A stretch of 64,000 bases of DNA. Origin: Fibrobacter sp. UBA7003 (GTDB taxonomy: Bacteria; Fibrobacterota; Fibrobacteria; Fibrobacterales; Fibrobacteraceae). The notes under the pieces are model-generated. The model had not been told where the DNA came from, ran no database searches, and saw nothing but the letters and a program-made list of their open reading frames with translations. The position numbers and the translations under genes were made by a program. The stretch is from NCBI GenBank assembly GCA_002449765.1, contig DJXN01000005.1, positions 55,234-119,233 of the forward strand, read 5' to 3'. Each line of letters starts with the position of its first letter. Positions within the stretch are counted from its first letter, which is position 1. Shown piece by piece: positions 7,909 through 17,030 of this stretch.

Positions 7909-10644
7909 CTACCTGGAACGAATCTTGCGAGACCCGGTGATGCCCCAGTTGTAGAACCTTTCCACCTTGAAATTTTCCTTGGCACCGTAGACGCGAACCT
8001 TGAAGTGCGCGACATAGGCACCGACCGCCACACGCCTACCGTTGTCGGCAAGCATGTTCCAGCGCAAATACAGCTGATGGGGATTCTCGAAGCAGTTGCC
8101 ATCGAACAAATCCTTGTCGTCGCAGCGAATCTTCTGCGATGCACCTGCGACATACGTCCCCAAATTCGTGTAGACGCGGAGTTCCCATTCGAGCCCGACC
8201 TTCGAGAGGTCCATCTCGCGGGAATCCTTTTCCATAATCGTAGAGAAGCTCACATCCATCAGCACGCCCAGGTTCTTCTTCGCCTCCTCGGAGGAAAGGT
8301 TGTCGGCGACATCGAAAGTAATGGCGTCCTGCGCCGACTCGTCAATATCTTCCCTCGAAGCAAAGGCGTAGTTCTGCATGATAACGCGCGGGTCGCCCTC
8401 GACCATTTCGGCAGGAGCAAGTCCCGAAGCGCCGTTTCCATCCTTGTCGACAAAGCTCGCGCACTGCGTATCGAGTTTCACGGAATCGGCCGGATTCATG
8501 CGTTCCACGAGCCGTGTGCCGCTTTCCATGCGGATTTCGGCAGACTTGCCGTCGGCAGTCCATTCGACCGCAGAGAACGGAATCGACTTCCACTCGCCAT
8601 CCACGTAGAACTGGAAGGCGTTCTCGAATTCGAGCGTGCTCACGTTCTTGTAGTCAATTGCTTCGGAGAACTCTATCTTGAACACGTCGGAGGCCATCTT
8701 CTGGTAGGACTCCGGCATGAGGAACGTTCCCGATATGACCGGCGCCATGCGGTCATTCATCGCGACTTCCTTCGTCACCTCCGAATCCTTCCCGTCCTTG
8801 GTCTCGGTGTAAGTGTAGGTGACGTAGCCATAGCGTTCGCCCTGCGCTGCGTAGCTCCTGTCGTCGACAGCGGTGAGCTTCTCCTTGATGGGATACTCGT
8901 CCTTCTTCAGGTTCAGGGCAAAGCCGACAACAGTGCCGTCGGCAGAAAGGGTCAGCATGTCGGGATCGGGTTCAATTTCCAGGACATTACCGTTGGTATC
9001 GAGCCAGTAGTAGCGGAAGGTCATTTCTTCGAGTTCCTTGCGAGTCAGCGCGTCATCGAACACGACCGAAGCGCTGTCCATACGTCCGTCGCCATCGCGG
9101 TCGAAGAAGGCGTTCTTCTCGTTGTCCGCATACCTGCGCCCGGATTTGCCGACGATTGCCGGATTGTTCTTGCCCGTCTCGTTGCCGTCCGCCGCCTTCA
9201 CGAGGCCGTCGGGGCAGTCCTTCTTGCAGATAGTCGCAATCTGGATGGAATCGCCATACCGCACCAAGCCCTTATCGATGACGAACACCCAGCTCCTGCC
9301 GTCCTTCTCTATCGCCTCGAGGTAGACCGGAGCATCGTTCAAGAGGTAGCCCTTCCCTTTCGTCCAGTTCGTATCGACAGCCTTGTTGTAGAAGAGTTCG
9401 AGCGTGTCGGTCGAAGCATCCTTGTCGCCCGGAATAAGGTTCGCTGTCAGAATAACCGGGCCAATACGATCGACGAGCGCCTTCTGCGCATCGCCCTTCG
9501 CGCCCGTATTCACCGAAGATATCTCGACCTTGAGCGAGCCCTCGCCCACATCCGCCGGGATACCCGTACTCACGTTGGTCAACTGCAGGACGCCGTTCTT
9601 CTTGGACCAATCCGACTCGCCCGTATGCTCCTTGAACTTGCCGCCGTCGGGCCAGTTATGGAAGAACGCCTCCATCTTCACGGAATCGAGGCGACCGGTG
9701 AAATACGCACCGATGCTGTCGCCCTTTCCGTCACCGTTCGTGTCGTAGATGAACGCGCTGTCGAGGATGGGCATGTCGGGATTCACGAACTGCAGGTCTC
9801 CCGGGAAAGTCTCGGTGACGATGAAGCCCGTGTCTCCTTCCGCTATCTCGTACTTGAAAGAACCGATGGTGAACGTGGGGCCATCGGTCACCGCCTTCGT
9901 CGCGCGGATGATGAACTCGGCGCGCCCCTTGTAGAAGTCGATCTGGTAGCCGAAAACCGTCTTCTGGAGTTCTATGCCGCTCACGCTGTAGTAGCGCAGG
10001 TTCTCACCCGCCGCAAGCGACTGGATGTAAAAAGATTTTTCGTTCACGGCAGTATCGGTCTTTGCGGAATCGGGGCCTATCGGGATATAGGCGCGCACGT
10101 AAATTTTGACCTCGTCACCCACCTCGAGCTGAATCTTGGTTTCACTGTCCACAGGATGGTCGCATTCCTCGTCTAGGCAATACTGAATGCCCGGCACGTA
10201 GAAGTTGTAGACTCGGGCAACATTGAAATCCGCATCCGGCCTGAGCGCCGTTCCGACAGCCACGTTGTAGACAGGGAATTTCGCTTCGGCCACTACACGT
10301 ACAATCCCGCTTGCACCGGAATTGACTTTTTCCATGTGGGTCACCTGCGGCATCCCTTCCGAAACGAGCTTTACGGCTACGGAATCGGAAGACGCCTTCG
10401 GGGCATAGATGTAGAAATCCGTATTCGGGAGCGCGTTTGCCGAAACGGGATCCTCTTTTTCGGGCACGACAAACAGGCCGAGAGCCTTCGTGATTTTCGT
10501 CTGCAACAGCTGGTAGGCGCAGCGCGGGTCCGGTTTGTCGCCCTCGTAGTCGATGCAGTCGATCGATTCCTGCGCCAAAAGCCCTGCAGGGAGCAACAGC
10601 AACCACAGGAAAAGGAGCGGAAAATGTCGATTCAGGAACTGCAT
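7909..10644 (-). CDS. Large secreted protein with Ig-like domains and basic C-terminal tail
   Basis: 911 residues. Signal peptide of about 25 residues ending LLAQ. It appears to be a chain of beta-sandwich domains. One segment (about 690-760, starting MAPVISGTFLMPES) matches a segment of the downstream 1395-residue protein (MSPVVSAVTLS), where both continue with a 'FSEAIDYK / FSEVIKYK' strand, an SbsA/Ig-like feature. The C-terminal about 100 residues share CxxNCFE, WNM/WNF and VGAYVAHFK/VGTGVYTVQFK with that protein, an FlgD-like fold, then a basic tail (WGITGSRKIRSR). A ribosome site (GAGG) precedes the ATG, and a TATAAT box at 10689-10694 on the complement fits an operon promoter. Likely a surface or outer-membrane-anchored pair; substrate unknown. 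Confidence 0.8.
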   Translation of the reverse strand: MQFLNRHFPLLFLWLLLLPAGLLAQESIDCIDYEGDKPDPRCAYQLLQTKITKALGLFVVPEKEDPVSANALPNTDFYIYAPKASSDSVAVKLVSEGMPQVTHMEKVNSGASGIVRVVAEAKFPVYNVAVGTALRPDADFNVARVYNFYVPGIQYCLDEECDHPVDSETKIQLEVGDEVKIYVRAYIPIGPDSAKTDTAVNEKSFYIQSLAAGENLRYYSVSGIELQKTVFGYQIDFYKGRAEFIIRATKAVTDGPTFTIGSFKYEIAEGDTGFIVTETFPGDLQFVNPDMPILDSAFIYDTNGDGKGDSIGAYFTGRLDSVKMEAFFHNWPDGGKFKEHTGESDWSKKNGVLQLTNVSTGIPADVGEGSLKVEISSVNTGAKGDAQKALVDRIGPVILTANLIPGDKDASTDTLELFYNKAVDTNWTKGKGYLLNDAPVYLEAIEKDGRSWVFVIDKGLVRYGDSIQIATICKKDCPDGLVKAADGNETGKNNPAIVGKSGRRYADNEKNAFFDRDGDGRMDSASVVFDDALTRKELEEMTFRYYWLDTNGNVLEIEPDPDMLTLSADGTVVGFALNLKKDEYPIKEKLTAVDDRSYAAQGERYGYVTYTYTETKDGKDSEVTKEVAMNDRMAPVISGTFLMPESYQKMASDVFKIEFSEAIDYKNVSTLEFENAFQFYVDGEWKSIPFSAVEWTADGKSAEIRMESGTRLVERMNPADSVKLDTQCASFVDKDGNGASGLAPAEMVEGDPRVIMQNYAFASREDIDESAQDAITFDVADNLSSEEAKKNLGVLMDVSFSTIMEKDSREMDLSKVGLEWELRVYTNLGTYVAGASQKIRCDDKDLFDGNCFENPHQLYLRWNMLADNGRRVAVGAYVAHFKVRVYGAKENFKVERFYNWGITGSRKIRSR

Positions 10645-10746
10645 AAAAACCTCAAAAACACGGCCTATACACCAAGTACGACCATTACATTATAAAATGT
10701 ATCTTTTTTTTTAGAAAATAGAGGCTCGTTTCTATTCCACTTTGGA

Positions 10747-10775
10747 ATAAAAAACGGCCAAAATCAGTGATTTTG
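10747..10775 (-). terminator. hemW terminator overlapping its stop codon
   Basis: The 17-bp inverted repeat CAAAATCA / TGATTTTG contains the hemW stop codon and is followed on the complement by GGCCG and a T run. Confidence 0.55.
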
Positions 10776-11909
10776 CATACATTTTGAATACAAGTCGAGA
10801 ACTATCGTATCCATAAACAGCCAACCCCTCCCGACCAGGCGGAAAATGCCATCCGACATCTCGGCAAACCCCTCCGAAATCCACCTCGAAAAAACGCTTC
10901 CCGGGACACTAAAGCCGAGCCTTTCCAGACCCTCCAGACTCATGCCGAACTTTGTCCGTAACGACAGCTGGATGAATTCCGCGGCTCCGTCCTCGGGCGT
11001 GAGCGTATCGAGCGAAAGTCCCGACTCGGGACACCCCGCCTTCACATAGTCCCGCCACTTCGCATAGCGTTCCGGGGCATAAAAGCGGACCCCGTCCAAA
11101 AAGCCGTGCGCGCTGGGGCCGAAGGCCAGGTATTCTCCCCGTTTCCAGTAGTTCAGATTATGCAGGCTTTCCTCGCCTTCGCGGGCAAAATTCGATGTCT
11201 CGTAGCGTCCGAAGCCCCGTGTTTCAAGGCATTCCACGCCCCGCAGGTACATGTCCGCATACAGGTCCTCGTCCACCGATTCAAGCCCCTTCGCGATACG
11301 CAACCCGAGCCGGCGCGAAGGGTCAATCTTCAGCCCGTAGAGGCTTATGTGCCCGACACCGCTTTCCGCAAGCCAGGCGGCATCTTCCACGACATCTTCC
11401 ACGGTCTGCCCCGGCAAATCGAACATGAGGTCAGCATTGACCCTCAGCCGCGACTCCCCCACGAGCCGTTCGAGGGCGCGGATGCCCGTTTCCACGTCGT
11501 GATGCCGCCCCACGCGGTCGAGCAGGCGCTGATGCAGGCTCTGGAGCCCGAGACTCGCCCGCGTAATTCCCGATTCCAAGGCCACCGCCACGCGCTCAGC
11601 GTCGCAGGACTCAGGATTGAACTCCATCGTCGCCTCGCGGAGCGCCCCCATCGGGACTCCGGCCCCCGCAATCACCCCGAAAAAACGCTCCAGGAGCTCG
11701 GGAGGTATCAGCGAGGGCGTTCCCCCGCCTATGTAAAGCGTCTCGACCCGTTCAAGGAGCCCCGGACGCCTCCCGGCAAAGGTGCTCATTTCGGCCTCTA
11801 TCAAGTTCAAATATTCCAACTGCAACCATTCCGGTGCCGGAAACGCATGAAAATCGCAATAATCGCAGATTTTCTTACAAAAAGGGACATGTATATATAG
11901 GCCGAGCAT
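10764..11909 (-). CDS. hemW: Radical SAM heme chaperone HemW-like protein
   Basis: 381 residues from the ATG at 11909 (a TTG one codon earlier is less likely). The radical SAM cluster motif CKKICDYC (Cys11, Cys15, Cys18) follows the family's N-terminal LYIHVPFC. The segment ETLYIGGGTPSLIP and the later ESGITRASLGLQSLH are HemW/coproporphyrinogen-oxidase-like hallmarks. HemW binds heme and is proposed to insert it into respiratory enzymes; it is often misannotated as oxygen-independent coproporphyrinogen III oxidase (HemN). The CxxxCxxC spacing without HemN's additional downstream Cys favours HemW. It diverges from the cyclase locus. Confidence 0.85.
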   Translation of the reverse strand: MLGLYIHVPFCKKICDYCDFHAFPAPEWLQLEYLNLIEAEMSTFAGRRPGLLERVETLYIGGGTPSLIPPELLERFFGVIAGAGVPMGALREATMEFNPESCDAERVAVALESGITRASLGLQSLHQRLLDRVGRHHDVETGIRALERLVGESRLRVNADLMFDLPGQTVEDVVEDAAWLAESGVGHISLYGLKIDPSRRLGLRIAKGLESVDEDLYADMYLRGVECLETRGFGRYETSNFAREGEESLHNLNYWKRGEYLAFGPSAHGFLDGVRFYAPERYAKWRDYVKAGCPESGLSLDTLTPEDGAAEFIQLSLRTKFGMSLEGLERLGFSVPGSVFSRWISEGFAEMSDGIFRLVGRGWLFMDTIVLDLYSKCMQNH

Positions 11910-11975
11910 CAAAATTCCAATTTTTTGATAATTTTAGACATCCGTTTTGTAAAAATTTAATTTATAATCGTAAAC

Positions 11976-12155
11976 ATGGAAGAGCAGAAAAAAGACAATT
12001 TCGCGCAAAGGATGAAAAAGAGGCTTCCCCTCTTTGTTTTTCTTGCTATCGCGACCACCTGTTTCTTCCTCGCGTCGTCGCTTCTCCTGGACGATTCCTA
12101 CAAGGACATCATCCTCATTTCCATGGTCTGGGCGCTCCCCCTCTTCATCCACTGA
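11976..12155 (+). CDS. 59-residue membrane peptide, possibly the detached N-terminus of the following cyclase
   Basis: ATG at 11976, TGA at 12153-12155. After a charged start (MEEQKKDNFAQRMKKR) come two hydrophobic stretches, one starting LFVFLAIATTCFF and one starting IILISMVWALPLF, which look like transmembrane helices. The stop is 5 nt before the ATG of the cyclase gene in a different frame, and no ribosome site precedes that ATG. This is either a small, translationally coupled membrane protein or the first part of the cyclase's membrane domain split by a frameshift. Confidence 0.5.
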   Translation: MEEQKKDNFAQRMKKRLPLFVFLAIATTCFFLASSLLLDDSYKDIILISMVWALPLFIH

Positions 12156-12160
12156 CTCCA

Positions 12161-13246
12161 ATGGCTATATCGCGACAGACAGAAAGAAAGTTCAGGGCCG
12201 TCTGCTATTACGTCTTTTGCTGGATCCTTGCGGCCGTAGGCACAGACGTGCTCATCATGTATGCGCAACATGCCCAGATCGACGGCGTGCACCTGCTCCA
12301 GATGCTCCAGTTCGCCCTTTTCATGGGACTCTCGCACGGCGTCTACGACATCCTCATCCTGAAAGACGAGATGGACTGCCGGGCCGTCTGGAAATCGCTG
12401 CTCCTGCGTTCCGCCTACTTCATCTGCGCCATATCCTCGAGCATCATCCTCTGCATCCTGCTTTCGAGGGTCAAGGCAGGCGAAGGCATCGTGAACGAGG
12501 ACGGGTTCTCCGGCGTCATCGCGGGCTTCCACAATCCGGCAGTACAGGTACGGATGCTCCTGTTCTTCGCGCTCGCGAACCTCATCACCTTTATCCGCAG
12601 CGTCCACAAGAAGTTCGGCACGCGAGTTTTCTGGAACACGTTGCTCGGCAAGTCGCAGGAACCACTCGAAGAGAACCTCATCTTCATGTTCATCGACCTG
12701 AAACATTCGACCGAACTCGCCGAAGAACTGGGGCATGTCACCTACAGCAACTTCATGAAGGACTACTACAAGCTGCTCTCGAACTGTTGCGAGGAAAACC
12801 AGGGCGAAATCTACCAGATTGCAGGTGACGGGGCATTCCTCACCTGGCCCATGTCCGCATGCAGGACCAAGGCGCGGCCCGTGGACTGCTTCTACGACTT
12901 CAACGAATGCCTCGAGAAGATCGCGCCCAAGTTCATCAAGAAGTACGGCGTCGCCCCGAGTTTCAAGGCCGGAGCACACTGCGGTACCGTCATTTCTACC
13001 GAGGTCGGTAATTTCGGCAGCGAGATGGCCTATCACGGCGACGTGCTGAACACCACCAGCCGCATCCAGTCGCTCTGCGCCAAGCTCGGGCAGGAATTCC
13101 TGATTTCCGAGGACCTCTACGCCATGCTCCCGCGCCCCCTCCCCCACGGCTACATGAGCAAGAAGGAAGGTTTTTTCGAATTGAGAGGAAAAAAGCATGA
13201 AATTTTGATTTTTTCTCTGCAAAGACCCTTGACAAGCCTAAAATAA
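12161..13246 (+). CDS. Membrane-anchored class III adenylate/guanylate cyclase
   Basis: 361 residues from the ATG at 12161; the frame is open further upstream, but that part reads as non-membrane, low-quality sequence. Residues about 15-150 hold about four hydrophobic helices (for example YYVFCWILAAVGTDVLIMYA). The class III catalytic domain spans about 170-345. Metal-binding Asp179 lies in MFIDLKHST and the second in AGDGAF (Asp223). YHGDVLNTTSRIQ matches the usual substrate-binding segment. It should make a cyclic nucleotide from ATP or GTP; the substrate cannot be decided by eye. The tRNA-Gly promoter overlaps its 3' end. Confidence 0.8.
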   Translation: MAISRQTERKFRAVCYYVFCWILAAVGTDVLIMYAQHAQIDGVHLLQMLQFALFMGLSHGVYDILILKDEMDCRAVWKSLLLRSAYFICAISSSIILCILLSRVKAGEGIVNEDGFSGVIAGFHNPAVQVRMLLFFALANLITFIRSVHKKFGTRVFWNTLLGKSQEPLEENLIFMFIDLKHSTELAEELGHVTYSNFMKDYYKLLSNCCEENQGEIYQIAGDGAFLTWPMSACRTKARPVDCFYDFNECLEKIAPKFIKKYGVAPSFKAGAHCGTVISTEVGNFGSEMAYHGDVLNTTSRIQSLCAKLGQEFLISEDLYAMLPRPLPHGYMSKKEGFFELRGKKHEILIFSLQRPLTSLK

Positions 13247-13257
13247 TATTCTATAAT
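13229..13257 (+). promoter_or_regulatory. Consensus sigma-70 promoter of tRNA-Gly
   Basis: TTGACA (13229-13234), a 17-nt spacer and TATAAT (13252-13257) form a perfect consensus promoter 12 nt before the tRNA. The -35 lies inside the last codons of the cyclase gene. Confidence 0.9.
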
Positions 13258-13269
13258 TGGTCTCACCTC

Positions 13270-13342
<73 letters not shown>

Positions 13343-13352
13343 CTAAAAAAGA

Positions 13353-13383
13353 AAACCACCTTTCAAGGTGGTTTTTCTTTTTT
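13353..13383 (+). terminator. tRNA-Gly terminator
   Basis: Stem AAACCACCTT / AAGGTGGTTT followed by a T-rich run, 10 nt after the tRNA. Confidence 0.85.
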
Positions 13384-13564
13384 ATGTGCCGGGATAAAAA
13401 GGAACTCGGAGCCGAGAAGAGGGGCCGACTGAAATTTTTCACATGCGAACATCGTGAGCATAACTGAAAAATTTCAGCACTTGAGGCGCAAGCCTCAAGC
13501 CCGTAGGGCGAGGCTTCGGCTCGCGTAGCGAGAGACCGAAGCCGAGTATTCCCTTTTCCCGCTC
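13384..13564. repeat. Palindrome-rich stretch ending in a copy of the tRNA-Gly 3' end
   Basis: No gene is visible here. Three perfect inverted repeats follow one another: arms of 13 bp at 13429-13441 and 13465-13477, 8-bp arms CTTGAGGC / GCCTCAAG at 13480-13499, and GGCTTCGG / CCGAAGCC at 13512-13543 with an inner CTCGC / GCGAG stem. Directly after, 13550-13564 repeats TCCCTTTTCCCGCTC from the tRNA-Gly 3' end (13329-13343). The copy overlaps the stop codon of the next gene. Confidence 0.75.
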
Positions 13565-14009
13565 ACCCATAAACAATCCCCTTCAAACTGCTGTAATAGC
13601 CGTAACGCTTGATACAGCACAAGATCACATTCTCCCAGAAACAGATTTCCTTCCCTTCCGGGCAACAAGACAGCGCATAACCATAGCAACATTTCCCATT
13701 GAAATTTATTTCCGTGTATCCGGCATCCAAGGCATCGCCAAACAATTCCCCAGGAAACTGCGAAATAACTTTTTCTTTTTCATGAATCAGGTTCAAGACT
13801 TCTTCCGCCATCTGCGGAGCAAAACCAACCGGCGTGATAGTTTCCCTGGCATCATCTTCTTCAGGAAACTGATCCCTTTCGTATGTGCACAGGACTCCGT
13901 CGGAATAAAGGATTATGCCTTTAGGGTTGGCGCCCCAACACCCGTAGTGTACGGTCGCAAACGCAATCGGCGCGCTGTCAAGATGTTTCATTCTTTCAAA
14001 ACAAGTCAT
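13563..14009 (-). CDS. Hypothetical protein, 148 residues
   Basis: The ATG at 14009 follows a strong ribosome site (GGAGG, 5-nt spacer), which supports a real gene. The product is soluble, without a signal peptide, and unusually rich in Cys and aromatic residues (NGKCCYGYALSCCPEGKEICFWENVILCC), which may bind metal or form disulphides. I recognise no domain. Its stop codon lies inside the duplicated tRNA-Gly end at 13550-13564, so its last codons may have been set by whatever event made that duplication. Confidence 0.65.
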   Translation of the reverse strand: MTCFERMKHLDSAPIAFATVHYGCWGANPKGIILYSDGVLCTYERDQFPEEDDARETITPVGFAPQMAEEVLNLIHEKEKVISQFPGELFGDALDAGYTEINFNGKCCYGYALSCCPEGKEICFWENVILCCIKRYGYYSSLKGIVYG

Positions 14010-14112
14010 GGGAACCTCCTCGTTTTTCTACGAAGATATATTCTTTGACGCTCCCGAGGGTCGCCTGCCAGGCGACATTTTTTGCACTAGACCCGTTGTT
14101 GTATAGCCCTTC

Positions 14113-14182
14113 TCACCCTTTTGACAGAGTTTCTATCTGTTCCGCAGGGATACCCATGAATTCGACAATTTCTTCGACAGGT
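14113..14182 (-). pseudogene. Remnant of the C-terminus of a Rpn/PD-(D/E)XK transposase-like nuclease (tentative)
   Basis: Just after the FISUMP gene, the complement reads NRPVEEIVEFMGIPAEQIE and then a few residues to a stop at 14113-14115, with no start codon or upstream body. A C-terminal helix pair of the 'VEEIAxxTGLsxEEIxxL' type is typical of the Rpn / PD-(D/E)XK transposase-associated nuclease family. Only about 23 codons survive, so the assignment rests on this resemblance. Confidence 0.35.
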
Positions 14183-15445
14183 CTATTTTTCGCCTTCGTC
14201 CTTGAGGCAACGAACAGAGAGACCGTAATGCTTATAATGATCTCCTAGATACACATACGCTTCCCAGTATCTCAAGCGCGCATAAGACGCACTTTCTCTA
14301 TTAAATTCATCGGCCATCCAAAAACTGGCTTCATCGCCGCTATTATTAAAATAGCCTTGATCATAGTTGCCAGCAGGGAGCGCCGAGAATCCAAAAACAT
14401 CCGAGCCATTGCCATTACCATACCAACCGGATGTAGCCCTGAGAACCGGACCTGCAGTCGATGCGCCCCCGACCACAGTGAACAGGGTATTCCACTCATC
14501 ATTGCTAGGCAAATGCCATCCGTTCGGGCAAGCGGACATCGCCACAGACCACGTATAAAGCCGCCCGTACGTGACACAATTGGCTTCATCGTTGCTGTAA
14601 CAAAAGCTTGAGTCCGTTTTGAAGTTGAGATTTTCCGCCATCCAAGTTTGCGTGCCGATTTTCACAATCTTGTAAGTTTGGCCGTCGCGGGAGTCCGTAA
14701 AAGTCCCTTCAGCAAGCTCAGGGACCTTGCTTGATGAGCTAGAACTCAACTTCGGTGTAATACTGGAACTACTTACATCCTTTTTGCTAGAAGATGATTC
14801 GGCAGTAATGCTTTCGTCCTTGAGGCAACGAACTGAATATGCAAGAGACAAATCAGAATTATCTATTTCTGGATTATCGCTATTGTCATCCATATAAATG
14901 TAATTAGCTCCATAACTAGAATTCTCCGTTGAACTCCAAAAATATGCGGCATATCCATTTAAATAATAACGGCCATCATCAGGATATCTCCGGCCGACGG
15001 GCAATGCTGAGAAAGCGTAATTATCCAACCCATTACCATCTTGCCAACCGCTCGAAGACTTGAGCATTTTTGCTGCAACAGATTGTCCTCCGACAGCAGC
15101 AAAGAGTGTATTAAATTCATCTTCCGAAGGCAGATGCCAACCATCAGGGCAAGCCTTCATTGCAGCATCCCAGGTATAAAGATGTCCATACTTAGCACAG
15201 TATTTAGTAGAGTCTTTGTAGCAAAAACTATTACTCTTATAATTCACCTCGTAATTCAGATTCTCTGCCATCCACGTCTGATTACCAATGGTGACAGTCT
15301 TGTAAGTTTTTCCATCACGAAGATCAGTCATTCTAGAAAGAACAAAACGATTCCATTCACCATCGCGATCATCGATTTGTTGAACATAATCGGTACAGGC
15401 GGCAAGAAGGGCGGTAAGGATGACACTAATCAAAAACTTTTTCAT
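14183..15445 (-). CDS. Lipoprotein with two FISUMP domains
   Basis: 420 residues. The signal peptide ends in LAAC (predicted lipidated Cys at about residue 17). Two copies of the FISUMP domain ('Fibrobacter succinogenes major paralogous domain', TIGR02145) lie at about 38-210 and 250-417. Each has DGxTYKxVxIGxQTWMAENLN, CPxGWHLPSxxEW/F and a closing SVRCLKD. They are joined by a Ser-rich linker (about 214-246). Such proteins are abundant, exported and of unknown function in Fibrobacter. It lies 13 nt downstream of the PEGA protein gene on the same strand, so the two are probably one operon. Confidence 0.88.
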   Translation of the reverse strand: MKKFLISVILTALLAACTDYVQQIDDRDGEWNRFVLSRMTDLRDGKTYKTVTIGNQTWMAENLNYEVNYKSNSFCYKDSTKYCAKYGHLYTWDAAMKACPDGWHLPSEDEFNTLFAAVGGQSVAAKMLKSSSGWQDGNGLDNYAFSALPVGRRYPDDGRYYLNGYAAYFWSSTENSSYGANYIYMDDNSDNPEIDNSDLSLAYSVRCLKDESITAESSSSKKDVSSSSITPKLSSSSSSKVPELAEGTFTDSRDGQTYKIVKIGTQTWMAENLNFKTDSSFCYSNDEANCVTYGRLYTWSVAMSACPNGWHLPSNDEWNTLFTVVGGASTAGPVLRATSGWYGNGNGSDVFGFSALPAGNYDQGYFNNSGDEASFWMADEFNRESASYARLRYWEAYVYLGDHYKHYGLSVRCLKDEGEK

Positions 15446-15458
15446 TATCGTTCCCTTC

Positions 15459-17030
15459 CTAGAATGCGAAACTTATGCCGATGCCGGCAGCTCCGACGAC
15501 AGCAAGGCCAAATCCTACACCGCGGAGCACCTGACCGGCCTGGGCCTTGTCTTTAGCGTCATTGAATTCACTCTTATTCGCAAAGTATTCTGTCTCTGCG
15601 GCATCCTTCGCTTTGCTGTCCCCGACAACCGCAAGTACGACGCCCGTCACAGCGGTTACAGCACCAATACCGAATACAATCCAGCGGGCCGAACCACTTC
15701 CTTTACCATTTTCCACATTCGCGGGCACGCTCTCACCCGCATAAGGCGAACCATCCTTGCCGTCGAGTTCATCGTATGCGGCATTCGCCCTCGCGCGTGT
15801 CGCATCTTCTGCCATGTCAACGCCATCAGGGGCATGTACCAGCTGGTGCGTCACCTGCACCACCTCGTGCCACTCGGCTTGCACATCCACCTTCTCTCTC
15901 CACCCGTCACCCCTGAGCATGACTTCCGCACACAACGGGATCTCGCCCGCATAGGGCGTACTGCCCGCTTCCTCACCATCGATAAATACGGCAACCGCTT
16001 GCGGTTCGCCGTTGTACTCAGCATCAAGTTTAAGACCGCCCTTGCCACGCGACATTTTCTTATTAAATACCACGGTCCTGTTTCTCGCTATTTTCACCTT
16101 GAATTCCACAGGATTGTAGCACGGGTGTTCCAAACGTACACTATGCTCCCCAGGAGCAAGTTCCACCTTACCTTCACGCATCCGGTCTCCGTCTACAAAA
16201 GTTTTTAACACTCCACGGTCCGCAGCACCATCCGTCAGCACAGGATTCAATATCAAATAACCAAACTTCGGTTCAAGAGTCAATTCAACCTTTTGGTTAT
16301 TCGCATTAATCTCGACATCAACATCGGCATCGATATAACGATCCATAGAAGCGACAATATGGTGAACACCCTCCTCGATTTGCACTTTGCAAGGAGTACT
16401 TAGGCACTTTGTCGAAGCCTTTCCGTCTATGGTTGGCACCGCTCCAGCGGGTTCCGTTATAATTTCAACGACATACTGGTTGGAACCAGAGAAAGAGAAC
16501 GAATCATCGCTAGAGACGTCGCTGATGCCGCCCACATCCGAAAAACCGGTAGAATTGCCCATAATCTTTCTGAAGAACGCCGGAGCCTTCAACTTGATGA
16601 TTTTCTCAAGTTCATCAACACTCGCTCCGCGCTCGTTGATGGTCGCAACTAGATTGTTTTTTGCAGTCTCGTAGAGTTCTACAGAAAGCGAGAGCGCGTC
16701 GCCAAAGCTACTCACATGAGCTTGGCAAACATAATCTGCAGCAATGTTTCTTCCAGTCTCAACAAGGCAAGAGCCTTCACAATCCTCGATAGTTTTGCCC
16801 GGAGGGAGCATCGCTTCGATATTCTCTCGCGTCATGATAGTGTAATACTTGGCGGGAAGTTGTCTTATAGCCTCTCCGCGCAACACGTTAGTCAAGAACT
16901 GTCTCTCGGAACGTTTAACCCTCTCATTCACACTAGGGTCTGCAACCGTTTCAAGCACGGCGACATACGCCGCCGAGGCCCACGCCGCAAGGCAAAGAAA
17001 AAGGGTAAAAGCTGATTTCAAATATCTCAT
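15459..17030 (-). CDS. PEGA-domain exported membrane protein
   Basis: 523 residues with a signal peptide (about 1-20, ASA). Residues about 20-150 resemble a periplasmic domain of the CsgG/TolB-N type (AVLETVADPSVNERVKRSERQFLTNVL). About 185-252 is a PEGA domain (TEPAGAVPTIDG ... GVHHIVASMDRY), and two weaker PEGA-like repeats follow at about 255-315 and 330-395. Two hydrophobic segments near the C-terminus (WIVFGIGAVTAVTGVVLAVVG; last 20 residues) suggest membrane anchoring. Likely an envelope or surface protein, cotranscribed with the FISUMP lipoprotein. Confidence 0.8.
   Translation of the reverse strand: MRYLKSAFTLFLCLAAWASAAYVAVLETVADPSVNERVKRSERQFLTNVLRGEAIRQLPAKYYTIMTRENIEAMLPPGKTIEDCEGSCLVETGRNIAADYVCQAHVSSFGDALSLSVELYETAKNNLVATINERGASVDELEKIIKLKAPAFFRKIMGNSTGFSDVGGISDVSSDDSFSFSGSNQYVVEIITEPAGAVPTIDGKASTKCLSTPCKVQIEEGVHHIVASMDRYIDADVDVEINANNQKVELTLEPKFGYLILNPVLTDGAADRGVLKTFVDGDRMREGKVELAPGEHSVRLEHPCYNPVEFKVKIARNRTVVFNKKMSRGKGGLKLDAEYNGEPQAVAVFIDGEEAGSTPYAGEIPLCAEVMLRGDGWREKVDVQAEWHEVVQVTHQLVHAPDGVDMAEDATRARANAAYDELDGKDGSPYAGESVPANVENGKGSGSARWIVFGIGAVTAVTGVVLAVVGDSKAKDAAETEYFANKSEFNDAKDKAQAGQVLRGVGFGLAVVGAAGIGISFAF

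Noticed and set aside
13343..14182. Integrated prophage or genomic island at tRNA-Gly
   Set aside because: No integrase or phage genes; only a short repeat and inverted repeats remain.
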